DNA from: an uncultured Brachybacterium sp.
GTDB lineage: Bacteria; Actinomycetota; Actinomycetes; Actinomycetales; Dermabacteraceae
Assembly: GCF_947500705.1 (NCBI RefSeq)
Contig: NZ_CANMSY010000003.1
Span: 62,001-126,000 of the forward strand
DNA: 64,000 nt
Direction of reading: 5' to 3'
The notes under the pieces: generated by a model
Databases searched by the model: none
Seen by the model: the letters and a program-made list of their open reading frames with translations, nothing else
What the model was told of the DNA's origin: nothing
Shown here: one piece after another, positions 1 through 8,671 of the stretch
How positions within the stretch are numbered: the first letter of the stretch is position 1
Layout: each line of letters begins with the position of its first letter
Made by a program: the position numbers and the translations under genes

Positions 1-1823
1 TCGCGGGCCAGGGCGTCGTTGCGGCGGTGGCAGGGGGCGTTGGTGCGGGGTCGGGCGAAGGCGCCGATGGGCAGCTCCGAGGTCCAGGGGCCGACGGCCC
101 AGAGATTCTGCTGCGGGGCACCGTCCGGGCCGATGACCCGGTGCCGCTGATCCACCTCGAGGGTCCCTGACAGGCCCGCTGACTCCCGTCCCACCGCAGC
201 GTCGCCACCGGCCACCAGATCGCGCAGCAGAGGGTTGGTGGAGTTCGCGAGCGAGCTCTCGGGCAGGAAGGCGTCCACCAGCGCGGCGGCTGTGACCTGC
301 ACGCCCGCTGCTCCACGGGCGGTGAAGCGGCCGGTGGTCTCGTCGGCCGTGACTCTGGTCCGGGGGCCCAGGAAGTGCACCACCCCGGCCCGTTCGAGAG
401 CGAGCAGCTGGTGCAGGCGGTGCGGGGGCGGGCCGGAGTCGACGAAGCTGAACAGCGAATGCCACCAGCGGGGGTAGTCACCGCCTGCGCCGTCGCGGAG
501 CCGGGAGGCGGGCAGCTGGTCCACCAAGGCCCCGTGCAGGCGCAGCAGCAGCTGGAAGAGGGCGCGAGCGGGGGCGGTATCGCCTTGGGTGCGGGAGCGC
601 AGGTCGTGCTCGATATGGCGCACCACCGCATCCCGGGTGACCCGTGGATGAGCGTCGCCATGCAGCCAGGCCAGCGGGTCATCGAGCCAGGCCAGCGGCT
701 CTTCGCCGGGTGCGGCGACGGGAGCATCGGGCACCCAGCGGGCCACCTCGGCGGCGATCAGCGGCAGCACGTCGTCGCGGAAGCCCAGGCGACCCTCGGC
801 ATCCTCGCGCGCGGCGAGGTTCTCGGGGGTCAGGTGCAGGAGATCGCCGGGTCCGGCCGGCTCGCCCTCCCCGCGGACCTTGGAGTGGTAGGGCACGCCG
901 CGCCGGGATCCCACCCAGAGCCGGGGCTCCGTGCCCGAGGGCTGATAGGTGAGGCGGTCGGGCTCGCCCGGCAGCGGAGCGGGGAGGAAGCGGCCGCCGC
1001 GCCCCTCGGTCAGCAGGGCCATCAGGTCGATGAAGGCCAGGCCCATCCCGCGCACGATCACGTCCTCCTTCGGCGCGAGCTGCTCGATCAGGGCGTCGGA
1101 GGCCTGAGAGGGCGGAAGGTAGGTGCCGCCGTGGCGGCGGGCGAAGGCGGCCAGCTGATGGCGGGCCACCGACGGGCGGGCATCAGTGTGCCCAGCGGCC
1201 AGCAGCAGCAGATCGGTGCGCAGCGGCGCGCGGTCCTCGAGCTCGACGGTCCAGCCGTGAGTCCCCTGGTCGGCTGAGCCGGTCACCCGGACGGGGGCGA
1301 CCCGTGAGCCGGGCGAGATGGCGGTCGCAGTGGTGCGATGCACGGTGACGCTGACCGTCGTGGGGAGATTCGCGAGCACCTGGCCGAAGAACCACTCGAG
1401 GTAGAGGGCCTGCACGCGGCGGCCGGCGAAGTCGGTCTCCTGCAGTGCCGTGATCTCCGCGAGCCGCTCGGTACCGGCGGTGGGTGCGGCGATCGTGCCG
1501 CGACGGATCCCGTCGGCCCACTCGGCGAGGGAGGGGCCGGCGACCACGGGTCCGACGCACTCGACGGTCTCGTCCGCGAAGATCGACACATCAGCCGCGC
1601 GGGAGTTCATCAGCAGCAGCGGGCTCTCCTCGGCGCGCCAGATACGACCGGCTCCGGGCATGTGCGGGTCCACGATGTCGACGTGCAGCGGCGCCTGCTC
1701 GAGGTGCCCTGCCTGGTCAGGGAGGGCCGCGCTCGCGCTGAGGCGCTCGAGCACACCGATCGCCCGCGGCCCGCCGCCGACGATCACGAGGCGTGTGGTC
1801 GGTGCGCTGATCCGGGAGTTCAT
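1..1823 (-). CDS. FAD/NAD(P)-binding protein (COG4529-like), C-terminus cut by window edge
   Basis: The reading frame is open from an ATG at 1823 to the window start, so the C-terminus is missing. The N-terminus MNSRISAPTTRLVIVGGGPR carries a Rossmann dinucleotide-binding motif (VIVGGGPRAIG). The protein resembles the NAD_binding_9 / COG4529 group of putative flavoprotein hydroxylases or reductases. An AGAAGG Shine-Dalgarno lies just upstream of the ATG. The gene diverges from an amino-acid-type ABC transporter and two luciferase-like monooxygenases, which suggests it supplies reduced flavin or oxidises the imported compound. That role is inferred from context. Several overlapping frames on the other strand are codon-bias shadows. 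Confidence 0.85.
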   Translation of the reverse strand, partial: MNSRISAPTTRLVIVGGGPRAIGVLERLSASAALPDQAGHLEQAPLHVDIVDPHMPGAGRIWRAEESPLLLMNSRAADVSIFADETVECVGPVVAGPSLAEWADGIRRGTIAAPTAGTERLAEITALQETDFAGRRVQALYLEWFFGQVLANLPTTVSVTVHRTTATAISPGSRVAPVRVTGSADQGTHGWTVELEDRAPLRTDLLLLAAGHTDARPSVARHQLAAFARRHGGTYLPPSQASDALIEQLAPKEDVIVRGMGLAFIDLMALLTEGRGGRFLPAPLPGEPDRLTYQPSGTEPRLWVGSRRGVPYHSKVRGEGEPAGPGDLLHLTPENLAAREDAEGRLGFRDDVLPLIAAEVARWVPDAPVAAPGEEPLAWLDDPLAWLHGDAHPRVTRDAVVRHIEHDLRSRTQGDTAPARALFQLLLRLHGALVDQLPASRLRDGAGGDYPRWWHSLFSFVDSGPPPHRLHQLLALERAGVVHFLGPRTRVTADETTGRFTARGAAGVQVTAAALVDAFLPESSLANSTNPLLRDLVAGGDAAVGRESAGLSGTLEVDQRHRVIGPDGAPQQNLWAVGPWTSELPIGAFARPRTNAPCHRRNDALAR

Positions 1824-1883
1824 CCGTCGGGATCCCTTCTGAGGTGTCTCTGTGTCACATCATGACGGTCCATAGCCGCCACC

Positions 1884-1911
1884 TTGCATCTCCATTAGAT
1901 TCCCTTATAAC
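1884..1911 (+). promoter_or_regulatory. Sigma-70-type promoter of the ABC/monooxygenase operon
   Basis: TTGCAT at 1884-1889 and TATAAC at 1906-1911 are separated by 16 bp in an AT-rich patch that stands out from the surrounding GC-rich DNA. The expected transcription start is near 1918, giving a leader of about 50 nt before the ATG at 1971. The patch lies in the spacer to the divergent FAD gene, so a shared regulator could act here. No regulator gene is adjacent inside the window. Confidence 0.6.
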
Positions 1912-1970
1912 GTCTGTCCGTGCAAGCCCAGACCACTCCCCGGTTCACGCTCCGTCACGGAAGGCATCTC

Positions 1971-3008
1971 ATGACCTCCTCCGTCGTCTCCCCCGAGACC
2001 ACGCAACGCACGCCCACGGCCACCCCGGCCGCCGGGCATGCCACGGCGACGGGACATCATGAGATGTCGTGCCCGCCGCCTGCGGCTCCCCCCGAGGACC
2101 TCTCCCGCCTGCGCGTGGTCCCCGCCCGACACCCCGGTCGGGTGGTGCTCGCCGTGGGCGTCGGCCTGCTGGTCGCCGTCGTCCTCTACTCCTTCGTGAC
2201 CAATCCGCGCTGGGAGTGGGGCGTGGTGGCCCAGTGGTTCTTCGCCGAGTCGATCATCCGCGGCCTCCTGGAGACCTTGAAGCTCACCGTGATGGCGGGG
2301 GCGGTGGGCTTCGGCCTGGGCCTCGCACTCGCGCTCATGAGGCTGTCGAAGTCCGGACTGATCTCCAGTGTGAGCTGGACCTTCTCCTGGATCTTCCGCT
2401 CCACGCCGCTGCTCGTGCAGCTGCTGCTCTGGTACAACCTGGGTTACCTCTACGAGCGCATCACCCTCGGCATCCCGCTGACGGAGATCACCTTCTTCGA
2501 CGCCCGCACCAGCGACCTCATGACCCCGATGCTCGCCGCAGTGCTGGGCCTGGGCCTGCACCAGGCTGCCTATGCGGCGGAGCTGATCCGCGGCGGCATC
2601 CTCTCGGTGGACCAGGGTCAGCTGGAGGCGGCGAGCGCACTCGGCATCCCAGCCCGCGACCGCTCCCTGCGGATCGTGCTGCCGCAGGCGATGCGGGCAA
2701 TCCTGCCCACCGCCTTCAACGAGATCATCGGCCTGGTCAAAGGCACCTCGATCGTCTACGTGCTGGCCCACGCCGAGCTGTTCTTCACCATCCAGCTGAT
2801 CTACGGCCGCACCCAGCAGGTGCTGCCGATGCTGCTGGTCGCGACGCTCTGGTACGTCGTGATCACCTCGGCGCTGTCCGTCGGGCAGTACTACATCGAG
2901 CGCCACTACTCCAAGGGCGCCGTGCGCACCCTGCCGCCCACACCGCTGCAGAAGGCGCGCGCCCGCCTCGCCCGCCTCCGCCCCACCCCGACGGGAGCTC
3001 CCGCATGA
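1971..3008 (+). CDS. Amino-acid-type ABC transporter permease
   Basis: A 345-residue permease of the HisM/GlnP family. Residues from about 55 onward form several membrane segments, and the cytoplasmic EAA loop is clear (EAASALGIPARDRSLRIVLP), the site that docks the ATPase. The start is placed at the ATG at 1971, which has GGAAGG six bases upstream. A GTG at 1920 would add 17 residues but lacks such a site. The stop overlaps the start of the next gene (ATGA), so the two are translationally coupled. It is the only permease in the operon, so the channel is probably a homodimer. The substrate is inferred to be a sulfur-containing amino acid derivative. Confidence 0.92.
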   Translation: MTSSVVSPETTQRTPTATPAAGHATATGHHEMSCPPPAAPPEDLSRLRVVPARHPGRVVLAVGVGLLVAVVLYSFVTNPRWEWGVVAQWFFAESIIRGLLETLKLTVMAGAVGFGLGLALALMRLSKSGLISSVSWTFSWIFRSTPLLVQLLLWYNLGYLYERITLGIPLTEITFFDARTSDLMTPMLAAVLGLGLHQAAYAAELIRGGILSVDQGQLEAASALGIPARDRSLRIVLPQAMRAILPTAFNEIIGLVKGTSIVYVLAHAELFFTIQLIYGRTQQVLPMLLVATLWYVVITSALSVGQYYIERHYSKGAVRTLPPTPLQKARARLARLRPTPTGAPA

Positions 3009-4003
3009 GCCTGCACCCCGGCACCGCCCCGCACACCGACACCGACCCGCACCCTGACACCGCCTCGCTCGGAGGACTCGTCGAGATCCGCGGCGTCCAC
3101 AAGTCCTTCGGCGACCTCGAGGTGCTGCGCGGCATCGACCTGCGCATCGACCCCGGCTCGGTGACCGTGATCCTGGGCCCCTCGGGCTCTGGGAAATCCA
3201 CCCTGCTGCGCACCATCAACCACCTCGAACCCGTCAGCCAGGGTCTGATCAGCGTGGACGGCGAGGTGATCGGATACCGCCGCGAGGGCGAGCTGCTGCA
3301 TGAGCTCCACGAGAAGGAGGTGCTGCGCCAGCGCACCTCGATCGGCATGGTGTTCCAGAGCTTCAACCTCTTCGCCCATATGACGGCGGTGGGGAATGTG
3401 GCCGAGGCGCCCCGCCGGGCCCTGGGGGTGCCGCGCCGCGAGGCCGAGGCCCGGGCCCGCGAACTGCTCACGCTGGTGGGCCTCTCCGACAAGTTCGATG
3501 TCTACCCTCGCCAGCTCTCCGGCGGCCAGCAGCAGCGGGTCGCGATCGCCCGCGCCCTTGCGCTGCGACCCAAGGTGCTGCTCTTCGACGAGCCCACCAG
3601 CGCGCTGGATCCGGAGCTGGTCGAGGAGGTGCTGGCGGTGATCCGCTCCCTCACCCGGGCCGGCACCACTCTGGTGATCGTCACCCACGAGATCTCCTTC
3701 GCCCGGGACGTCGCCGACACCGTGGTCTTCATGGACCAAGGCCGGATCGTCGAGCAGGGCCCGCCCGCCGAGGTCCTCGACCGCCCCCGCCACGAGCGCA
3801 CCCGCGCCTTCCTGCAACGGGTGCGCACCGGCGCGGAGGCAGCGGACGAGGATCCGGCACCCACCAGCCCGCCACCCGTCGAGCCGTCGCCCGCACCCCC
3901 GGCGGATGCGCCCCGGCGCCCGAGCCATCCCTCCGCGACCGCGCTCGCCCTCGACCCCACCACTCCCCTTCCCCGCTATCTCACCGAGGACCACCAGTCA
4001 TGA
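3005..4003 (+). CDS. Amino-acid-type ABC transporter ATP-binding protein
   Basis: A 332-residue ATPase with Walker A GPSGSGKST, signature LSGGQQQ, Walker B VLLFDEPTSALD and a switch histidine in VTHE, all intact. It is of the GlnQ/HisP type. About 75 residues at the C-terminus, rich in proline and alanine, extend past the usual family length and look disordered. The ATG overlaps the permease stop, and the stop overlaps the next lipoprotein's start (ATGA). It energises uptake through the adjacent permease. Confidence 0.93.
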   Translation: MSLHPGTAPHTDTDPHPDTASLGGLVEIRGVHKSFGDLEVLRGIDLRIDPGSVTVILGPSGSGKSTLLRTINHLEPVSQGLISVDGEVIGYRREGELLHELHEKEVLRQRTSIGMVFQSFNLFAHMTAVGNVAEAPRRALGVPRREAEARARELLTLVGLSDKFDVYPRQLSGGQQQRVAIARALALRPKVLLFDEPTSALDPELVEEVLAVIRSLTRAGTTLVIVTHEISFARDVADTVVFMDQGRIVEQGPPAEVLDRPRHERTRAFLQRVRTGAEAADEDPAPTSPPPVEPSPAPPADAPRRPSHPSATALALDPTTPLPRYLTEDHQS

Positions 4004-4998
4004 CAACGCACTTCATCTCCCGCCGCACCCTCGCGACCTCCGGCCTGCTGCTGCCCCTGGGCCTGCTCGCCGCCTGCTCCGACCCGGCCCCGGCGGCTCC
4101 TGCCGGCAGCGCTGGCAGCACAGGCTCCGGCGCCTCCGACGGGGGCGGTGCGAGTCCCGGCCCCATCGACACCTCCGGCACCCAGGAATTGATCCGTGCG
4201 AGCGCCGATGAGTCGGTCGCGGCGCTGCTTCCCCCCGAGGTCGCCGAGTCCGGCGTGCTGCGCGTGGGCATCAACGGCACCAGCGCCGCGCCGCTGTCCT
4301 TCCTCGCCGACGACAACCAGACCTACGTCGGCTCCGAGATCGACATCGCCCGGATCGTCGCCGACAAGCTCGGGCTCGAGTTCGAGCTCAAGCTGACCAC
4401 CTGGGAGAACTGGCCGCTGAAGCTCGAGGCGGGCGAGTTCGACGTGGTCCACGCCAACATCGGCATCAACGCCGAGCGGCTGCAGAAGTTCGATTTCGCC
4501 TCCTACCGGGCGGCGTACATGTCATTCCTGGTGAAGAAGGGGGCGGACTTCTGGCTGGAGGACGCCGACTCCCTCAGCGGCCGCATCATCGCCGTGGGCA
4601 ATGCGACCAACCAGGAGCGGATCCTCACCGACTGGAACGCCGAGCTCGAGGCCGCCGGCAAGGAGCCGGCCGAGCTGAAGAACTACTCGACCGACGCCGA
4701 CACCCTGCTCGCCGTCGGCTCCGGACGGGTGGACGGCTACCTCTCCCCCTTCGCCTCGCTGTCCTTCGTCGCCTCGCGCCGCGACGACATGGAGCTGCAG
4801 GGCAAGATCAATGCCGGATGGCCCGACGAGACGCTGGTCGCGGGCACCTTCCCCGCCGGCAGCGGCCTGGTCGAGGCCTACTCCGCCGCTCTGAACGCCC
4901 TCATCGAGGACGGCACCTACGCACAGGTCCTCGAACGCTGGCAGCTGTCCGAGGAAGCCCTCACCGAATCCCGCGCCCACACCCAGGAGAACCCGTGA
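4000..4998 (+). CDS. Substrate-binding lipoprotein 1 (SBP_bac_3 type)
   Basis: A 332-residue extracellular solute-binding protein. The N-terminus has SRRTLATSG, a hydrophobic stretch and the lipobox LLAAC, so it is a lipoprotein; the paired arginines leave Tat export possible. A Gly/Ser/Ala-rich linker precedes a periplasmic-binding fold with motifs typical of polar amino-acid binders (SGVLRVGING, then DIARIVADKLGLEFE). It is followed at once by a close paralogue that overlaps its stop codon. The pair probably delivers related ligands to one permease. Confidence 0.9.
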   Translation: MTTHFISRRTLATSGLLLPLGLLAACSDPAPAAPAGSAGSTGSGASDGGGASPGPIDTSGTQELIRASADESVAALLPPEVAESGVLRVGINGTSAAPLSFLADDNQTYVGSEIDIARIVADKLGLEFELKLTTWENWPLKLEAGEFDVVHANIGINAERLQKFDFASYRAAYMSFLVKKGADFWLEDADSLSGRIIAVGNATNQERILTDWNAELEAAGKEPAELKNYSTDADTLLAVGSGRVDGYLSPFASLSFVASRRDDMELQGKINAGWPDETLVAGTFPAGSGLVEAYSAALNALIEDGTYAQVLERWQLSEEALTESRAHTQENP

Positions 4999-6005
4999 GC
5001 ACCCCTCTCCTCTCCCGCCGCACCCTCACAGGTGCCGGGCTGCTGCTGCCCGTGGGTCTGCTCGCAGCCTGCTCCGATCCACGCCCCGAGGCGCAGGCCG
5101 CTGATACGGGCTCTGATTCCGGCTCCGGCTCCGCCGCATCCGACGGCGGAGGTGCCCCGGAGACCGGACAGATCGACACCTCGGGCACGCAGGAACTGAT
5201 CCGCTCCACGGCCGACCCCGAGATCGCCGCGCTCCTGCCGTCCGAGATCGCCACATCGGGCGTTCTCCGGGTGGGCATCGGGAGCGAGAGCTTCGCCCCG
5301 CTCTCCTTCCTCGCGGATGACAACGAGACCTACATCGGCTCCGAGGTGGACACTGCCCGACTGGCCGCGGACAAGCTCGGCCTCGATCTCGAGGTCAGAT
5401 TGACCAGCTGGGACAACTGGCCGCTCAAGCTCGAGGCCGGGGATTTCGACGTGGTCCACTTCAACGTCGGCGTGAACGCCGAGCGCCTGGAGAAGTTCGA
5501 CTTCGCCTCGTATCGCGCGGCGTACGTCGCCTTCCTCGTGAAGAAGGGGACGGACCTCCGCCTCGAGGACGCCGACTCGATCAGCGGGAGGATCATCGCC
5601 GTCGGCGCCGCGACCAACCAGGAGCGGATCCTCATCGACTGGAACGCCGAGCTCGAGGCCGCGGGGAAGAAGCCTGCGACACTGAAGAACTATTCGTCGA
5701 GCGCCGACACCCTTCTCGCCCTCGGCTCGGGCCGGGTGGACGCGTCGTTCGGCCCCTATGCGACGCAGACCTTCATCGCTTCCCGACGCGACGACGTCGA
5801 GGTGCAGGGCCGCGTCGAGGAGGGCTGGCCGGACAAGGCCCTCATCGCGGCGACCTTCGCCCGCAGCAGCGGGCTCACCGAGCCGTATGCCGCCGCACTC
5901 AACGCCGTGATCACCGACGGCACCTACACCCAGGTGCTCGAACGCTGGAACCTCGCCGATGTGGGGCTCCCCGAAGCACGCGTCCACATGAAGGAGAAGC
6001 CATGA
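4995..6005 (+). CDS. Substrate-binding lipoprotein 2 (tandem paralogue)
   Basis: A 336-residue paralogue of the preceding binding protein, starting with GTG at 4995 inside the upstream stop (GTGA). It repeats the SRRTLTGAG signal and LLAAC lipobox and most of the ligand-binding core, for example FDVVHFNVGVNAERLEKFDF against FDVVHANIGINAERLQKFDF. A tandem duplication is evident. Differences cluster in regions likely to line the pocket, so the two may differ in ligand range. The stop overlaps the next start (ATGA). Confidence 0.9.
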   Translation: MSTPLLSRRTLTGAGLLLPVGLLAACSDPRPEAQAADTGSDSGSGSAASDGGGAPETGQIDTSGTQELIRSTADPEIAALLPSEIATSGVLRVGIGSESFAPLSFLADDNETYIGSEVDTARLAADKLGLDLEVRLTSWDNWPLKLEAGDFDVVHFNVGVNAERLEKFDFASYRAAYVAFLVKKGTDLRLEDADSISGRIIAVGAATNQERILIDWNAELEAAGKKPATLKNYSSSADTLLALGSGRVDASFGPYATQTFIASRRDDVEVQGRVEEGWPDKALIAATFARSSGLTEPYAAALNAVITDGTYTQVLERWNLADVGLPEARVHMKEKP

Positions 6006-6976
6006 CCACCACCGCCCTCGACCTCGGCGCCCAGAGCGCCGGCGTCCCGCTGCAGCGCTCGGACCTGCCGGTCCTCGCCGTGGACCTCATCAGCGATCCC
6101 TCCGTGCTGGAGCGGATCGGGCAGCTGGCCCAGGACCTCGAGCGCTCCGGCGTCGGCGCCCTCACGCTGAGCGACGGAGGGCTCCACCCGATTCACGTCG
6201 CGTCCTACCTGGCCCCGCTCACCCGCACGATCGCGCTGCTGCCTCGCACCGACGCCGTCTACGTGGAGCCCTTCCACCTCGCCACGCAGCTGATGAGCCT
6301 GGATCACCTGAGCCATGGCCGCGCCGGCTGGCTGCTCACGGCGGAGACCGATCCGGCGGTGCCCGCGAGCGTCGGCCGCGCCGCCCTGGGCCCGGAGGAC
6401 ACGGCCCGGGAGGCGGCCGACGTGCTCGAGGCCGCCCGCCTGATATGGGACTCCTGGGCGCAGGACGCCGTGGTGCGCGACGCCGCCCGCGGCGTCTACG
6501 TGGACGCCGCCCGGCTGCAGTACGCCGACTTCGAGGGCGAGACCTTCTCGGTGCGCGGGCCGGCGATCACCCCACGCTCCCCGCAGGGCCTGCTCCCGGT
6601 GCTGGTCACCGACGTGGACCGCGCTGCCGTCGGCGAGCGCGTCGCGACCGAGCTGGCCGACGGACGGGTGCTCGACCTCGACGTCTCCACCGGTGCACGG
6701 CCGGGCGCCGTGGCCGACACGGTGCGCCAGGCCCTGACCGAGACGACGGGCCCCGTCGTGTGCCTCGTGCGCCTGGTCGGTCTTGACCTGGACGCCGACC
6801 CGCTGGGCACGGTGGCCGAGCTCACCGCCACCCTGCGCGAACAGGGGCTGATCGCCGCGGCCCCGTCGGCCGAGCAGAGCCTGCGCGATCAGCTGAGCCT
6901 TCCCACCGCGGCCCGCACCGCTGATCCTGCGCGTCGTTCCGACCGCGGCCGCCTGACCTCTGAGGACCACGCATGA
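6002..6976 (+). CDS. Luciferase-like monooxygenase 1
   Basis: A 324-residue protein of the bacterial luciferase-like (LLM) TIM-barrel superfamily: LTLSDGGLHPIHVASYLAPL near the start and LSHGRAGWLLTAE about 110 residues in match the flavin-barrel pattern. It is shorter and more divergent than the next gene, and may be an accessory or a catalyst for a second sulfur substrate. The ATG overlaps the upstream stop and the stop overlaps the next start, so it is coupled to the transporter genes. FMNH2-dependent C-S cleavage is inferred from family and context. Confidence 0.85.
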   Translation: MTTTALDLGAQSAGVPLQRSDLPVLAVDLISDPSVLERIGQLAQDLERSGVGALTLSDGGLHPIHVASYLAPLTRTIALLPRTDAVYVEPFHLATQLMSLDHLSHGRAGWLLTAETDPAVPASVGRAALGPEDTAREAADVLEAARLIWDSWAQDAVVRDAARGVYVDAARLQYADFEGETFSVRGPAITPRSPQGLLPVLVTDVDRAAVGERVATELADGRVLDLDVSTGARPGAVADTVRQALTETTGPVVCLVRLVGLDLDADPLGTVAELTATLREQGLIAAAPSAEQSLRDQLSLPTAARTADPARRSDRGRLTSEDHA

Positions 6977-8352
6977 GCACCACCGCCCCACACCGTCCCT
7001 TCGAGCGCACCGAGCTCTCCGCCGAGGCCGCCGCCCTGGTCACCGGACCCGCAGAGCATCCGCTCCACCCCGACCACACCCCTACCGGGCAGCTCTCCTT
7101 CGGGGCGTTCTTCCAGGGCGTGAACTCCTCGACCATCTGGCGCCTGCCCGAGAGCGGCGACCAGGTGGCCTGGGAGTCCTTCGAGGCGCTGGTGGCCACT
7201 GCCGAGCGCGGAAAGTTCGCGGCGTTCTTCCTCGGGGAAGGGCTGCGTCTGCGCGAGCACCGGGGCGTGCCCTTCGAACTCGACGTCGCCGGCCGCCCCG
7301 ATGCGCAGACCCTGCTCGCGGCGCTGGCCGCGGTCACCGAGCACATCGGCCTGGTCGCCACCCAGAACACCACCTACAACGACCCCGTGGACCTCGCTCG
7401 GCGCCTGCAGACCCTCGATCTGCTCTCGGGCGGCCGCGCCGGCTGGAACGTCGTGACCACGGACAACGCCTGGACCGGAGAGAACTTCCGCCGTGGCGGC
7501 TATCTCGACCATGAGGACAGGTACGTCCATGCCGAGGCGTTCGTGCAGATCGCCGAGCAGTTCTGGCGCGGCGAGCAGATCGAGCACGAGGGCGCCCACT
7601 ACTCGGTGCGCGCCCAGGGCGATCTGCCGCGCTCCGCGCAGGGCCGACCGGTGCTCTTCCAGGCCGGCGCCTCCCCCACTGGGCAGGACTTCGCCGCCCG
7701 CACGGCGGATGTCATCTTCTCCCCGCACGGCGCCCTCGCGGCAGCGGTCGATTTCCGGCGCTCGATCGTCGAACGGACGGTCGCCGCGGGCCGGGATCCG
7801 GGAAGTGTGAAGATCCTGCCCGGTGCGGAGGTGGTGCTCGCCGCCACCGAGCAGGAGGCCGATGAGAAGGTGCGCTGGGTGCGCGACCTGCAGATCGGCC
7901 CCGAGCAGGCCATCGCACTGCTCGAGCAGTACTGGGGCCGGGACCTCTCCTCCTTCGACCCCGAGGGACCGCTGCCGGACGTCGAGCCGGAGGTGGCAGA
8001 GTCCGGGGTGACCCGCGGCGCCGGGTTCCAGTTCGCCAAGGCCCAGGAGCTCACGCGGGCCTGGCGCGAGGAGGCCGCGGAGAAGGGGCAGTCGATCCTC
8101 GAGTTCGCCCGGGTGCAGGCCGGCTCGCGGCGCGGCACCTTCACCGGCAGCTACGACGCGGTCGCCGAGCGCCTGGCGGAGTTCGCCCGGCTGGGCGCGA
8201 TCGACGGCCTGAACATCACCCCGTGGCTGATCCCCTCGGGCCTCGACGACATCGTGGACCACCTGATCCCCCGCCTGCAGGAGCGCGGGGTGTACCCCAC
8301 CGAGTACGCGGGATCGACGCTGCGCGAGAACCTGGGGCTGCCCGCGCTCTAA
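6973..8352 (+). CDS. NtaA/SnaA/DszA-family FMN-dependent monooxygenase
   Basis: A 459-residue flavin monooxygenase of the NtaA/SnaA/SoxA(DszA)/YtnJ family. Diagnostic stretches are GGRAGWNVVTTDN, NFRRGGYLDHEDRY and PVLFQAGASPTGQDFAA. Family members use FMNH2 and O2 to attack nitrogen- or sulfur-linked carbon, for example dibenzothiophene sulfone or S-alkylated cysteines. It is the last gene of the six-gene operon. The transporter type argues for an amino-acid-like substrate rather than an aromatic sulfone. Full length for the family. Confidence 0.92.
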   Translation: MSTTAPHRPFERTELSAEAAALVTGPAEHPLHPDHTPTGQLSFGAFFQGVNSSTIWRLPESGDQVAWESFEALVATAERGKFAAFFLGEGLRLREHRGVPFELDVAGRPDAQTLLAALAAVTEHIGLVATQNTTYNDPVDLARRLQTLDLLSGGRAGWNVVTTDNAWTGENFRRGGYLDHEDRYVHAEAFVQIAEQFWRGEQIEHEGAHYSVRAQGDLPRSAQGRPVLFQAGASPTGQDFAARTADVIFSPHGALAAAVDFRRSIVERTVAAGRDPGSVKILPGAEVVLAATEQEADEKVRWVRDLQIGPEQAIALLEQYWGRDLSSFDPEGPLPDVEPEVAESGVTRGAGFQFAKAQELTRAWREEAAEKGQSILEFARVQAGSRRGTFTGSYDAVAERLAEFARLGAIDGLNITPWLIPSGLDDIVDHLIPRLQERGVYPTEYAGSTLRENLGLPAL

Positions 8353-8398
8353 CCCGCCCTCCAGCGCGCCGGCTGCGTGTCACCACGGGACCGGCCGC

Positions 8399-8442
8399 GC
8401 GCCACCAGCGGATCCGCCGTGCGCCACCAGCGGATCCGCCGA
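8399..8442. repeat. Two tandem 22-bp repeats
   Basis: Two copies of GCGCCACCAGCGGATCCGCC followed by GT or GA, at 8399-8420 and 8421-8442, differ at one base. They sit in the 319-bp spacer after the monooxygenase and directly before a 65-bp hairpin repeat. I see no convincing gene in 8353-8671. Confidence 0.8.
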
Positions 8443-8443
8443 G

Positions 8444-8508
8444 TTCTGTGCGGCCACGACTCATGCTCGCCCGAACATGAGTCGCAGCGGCACAGAACTC
8501 GACTCGCG
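8444..8508. repeat. 65-bp hairpin repeat, copy 1
   Basis: A 22-bp inverted repeat beginning TTCTGTGC and ending GCACAGAA around the loop CTCGCCCGAA, followed by the conserved flank CTCGACTCGCG. Three arm positions are mismatched. It matches copy 2 (9982-10046) at 63 of 65 positions in the same orientation. The two copies bracket the gene at 8672-9952. It may act as a transcription terminator or be a dispersed REP-like element. Confidence 0.85.
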
Positions 8509-8671
8509 TCCGCACCACGGTGCGCTTGCGCATGGTGCCGCGCAACGAACCGATCACGATTTCTTGCCGACGTCCAGTCATCCTCCGTCCGTGGATCGTT
8601 TGTCGGTTTCGCGAGAGACACTGAACAGGATGTGGCAGCACGAAGCCGCCCCCTAGCTCCCGGAGCACCGA

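Noticed and set aside
375-1277. A 300-residue rightward frame opposite the FAD protein
   Set aside because: It is rich in His/Gln/Gly/Ala with no domain, while the opposite strand encodes a clear flavoprotein. High GC makes long antisense frames common here.
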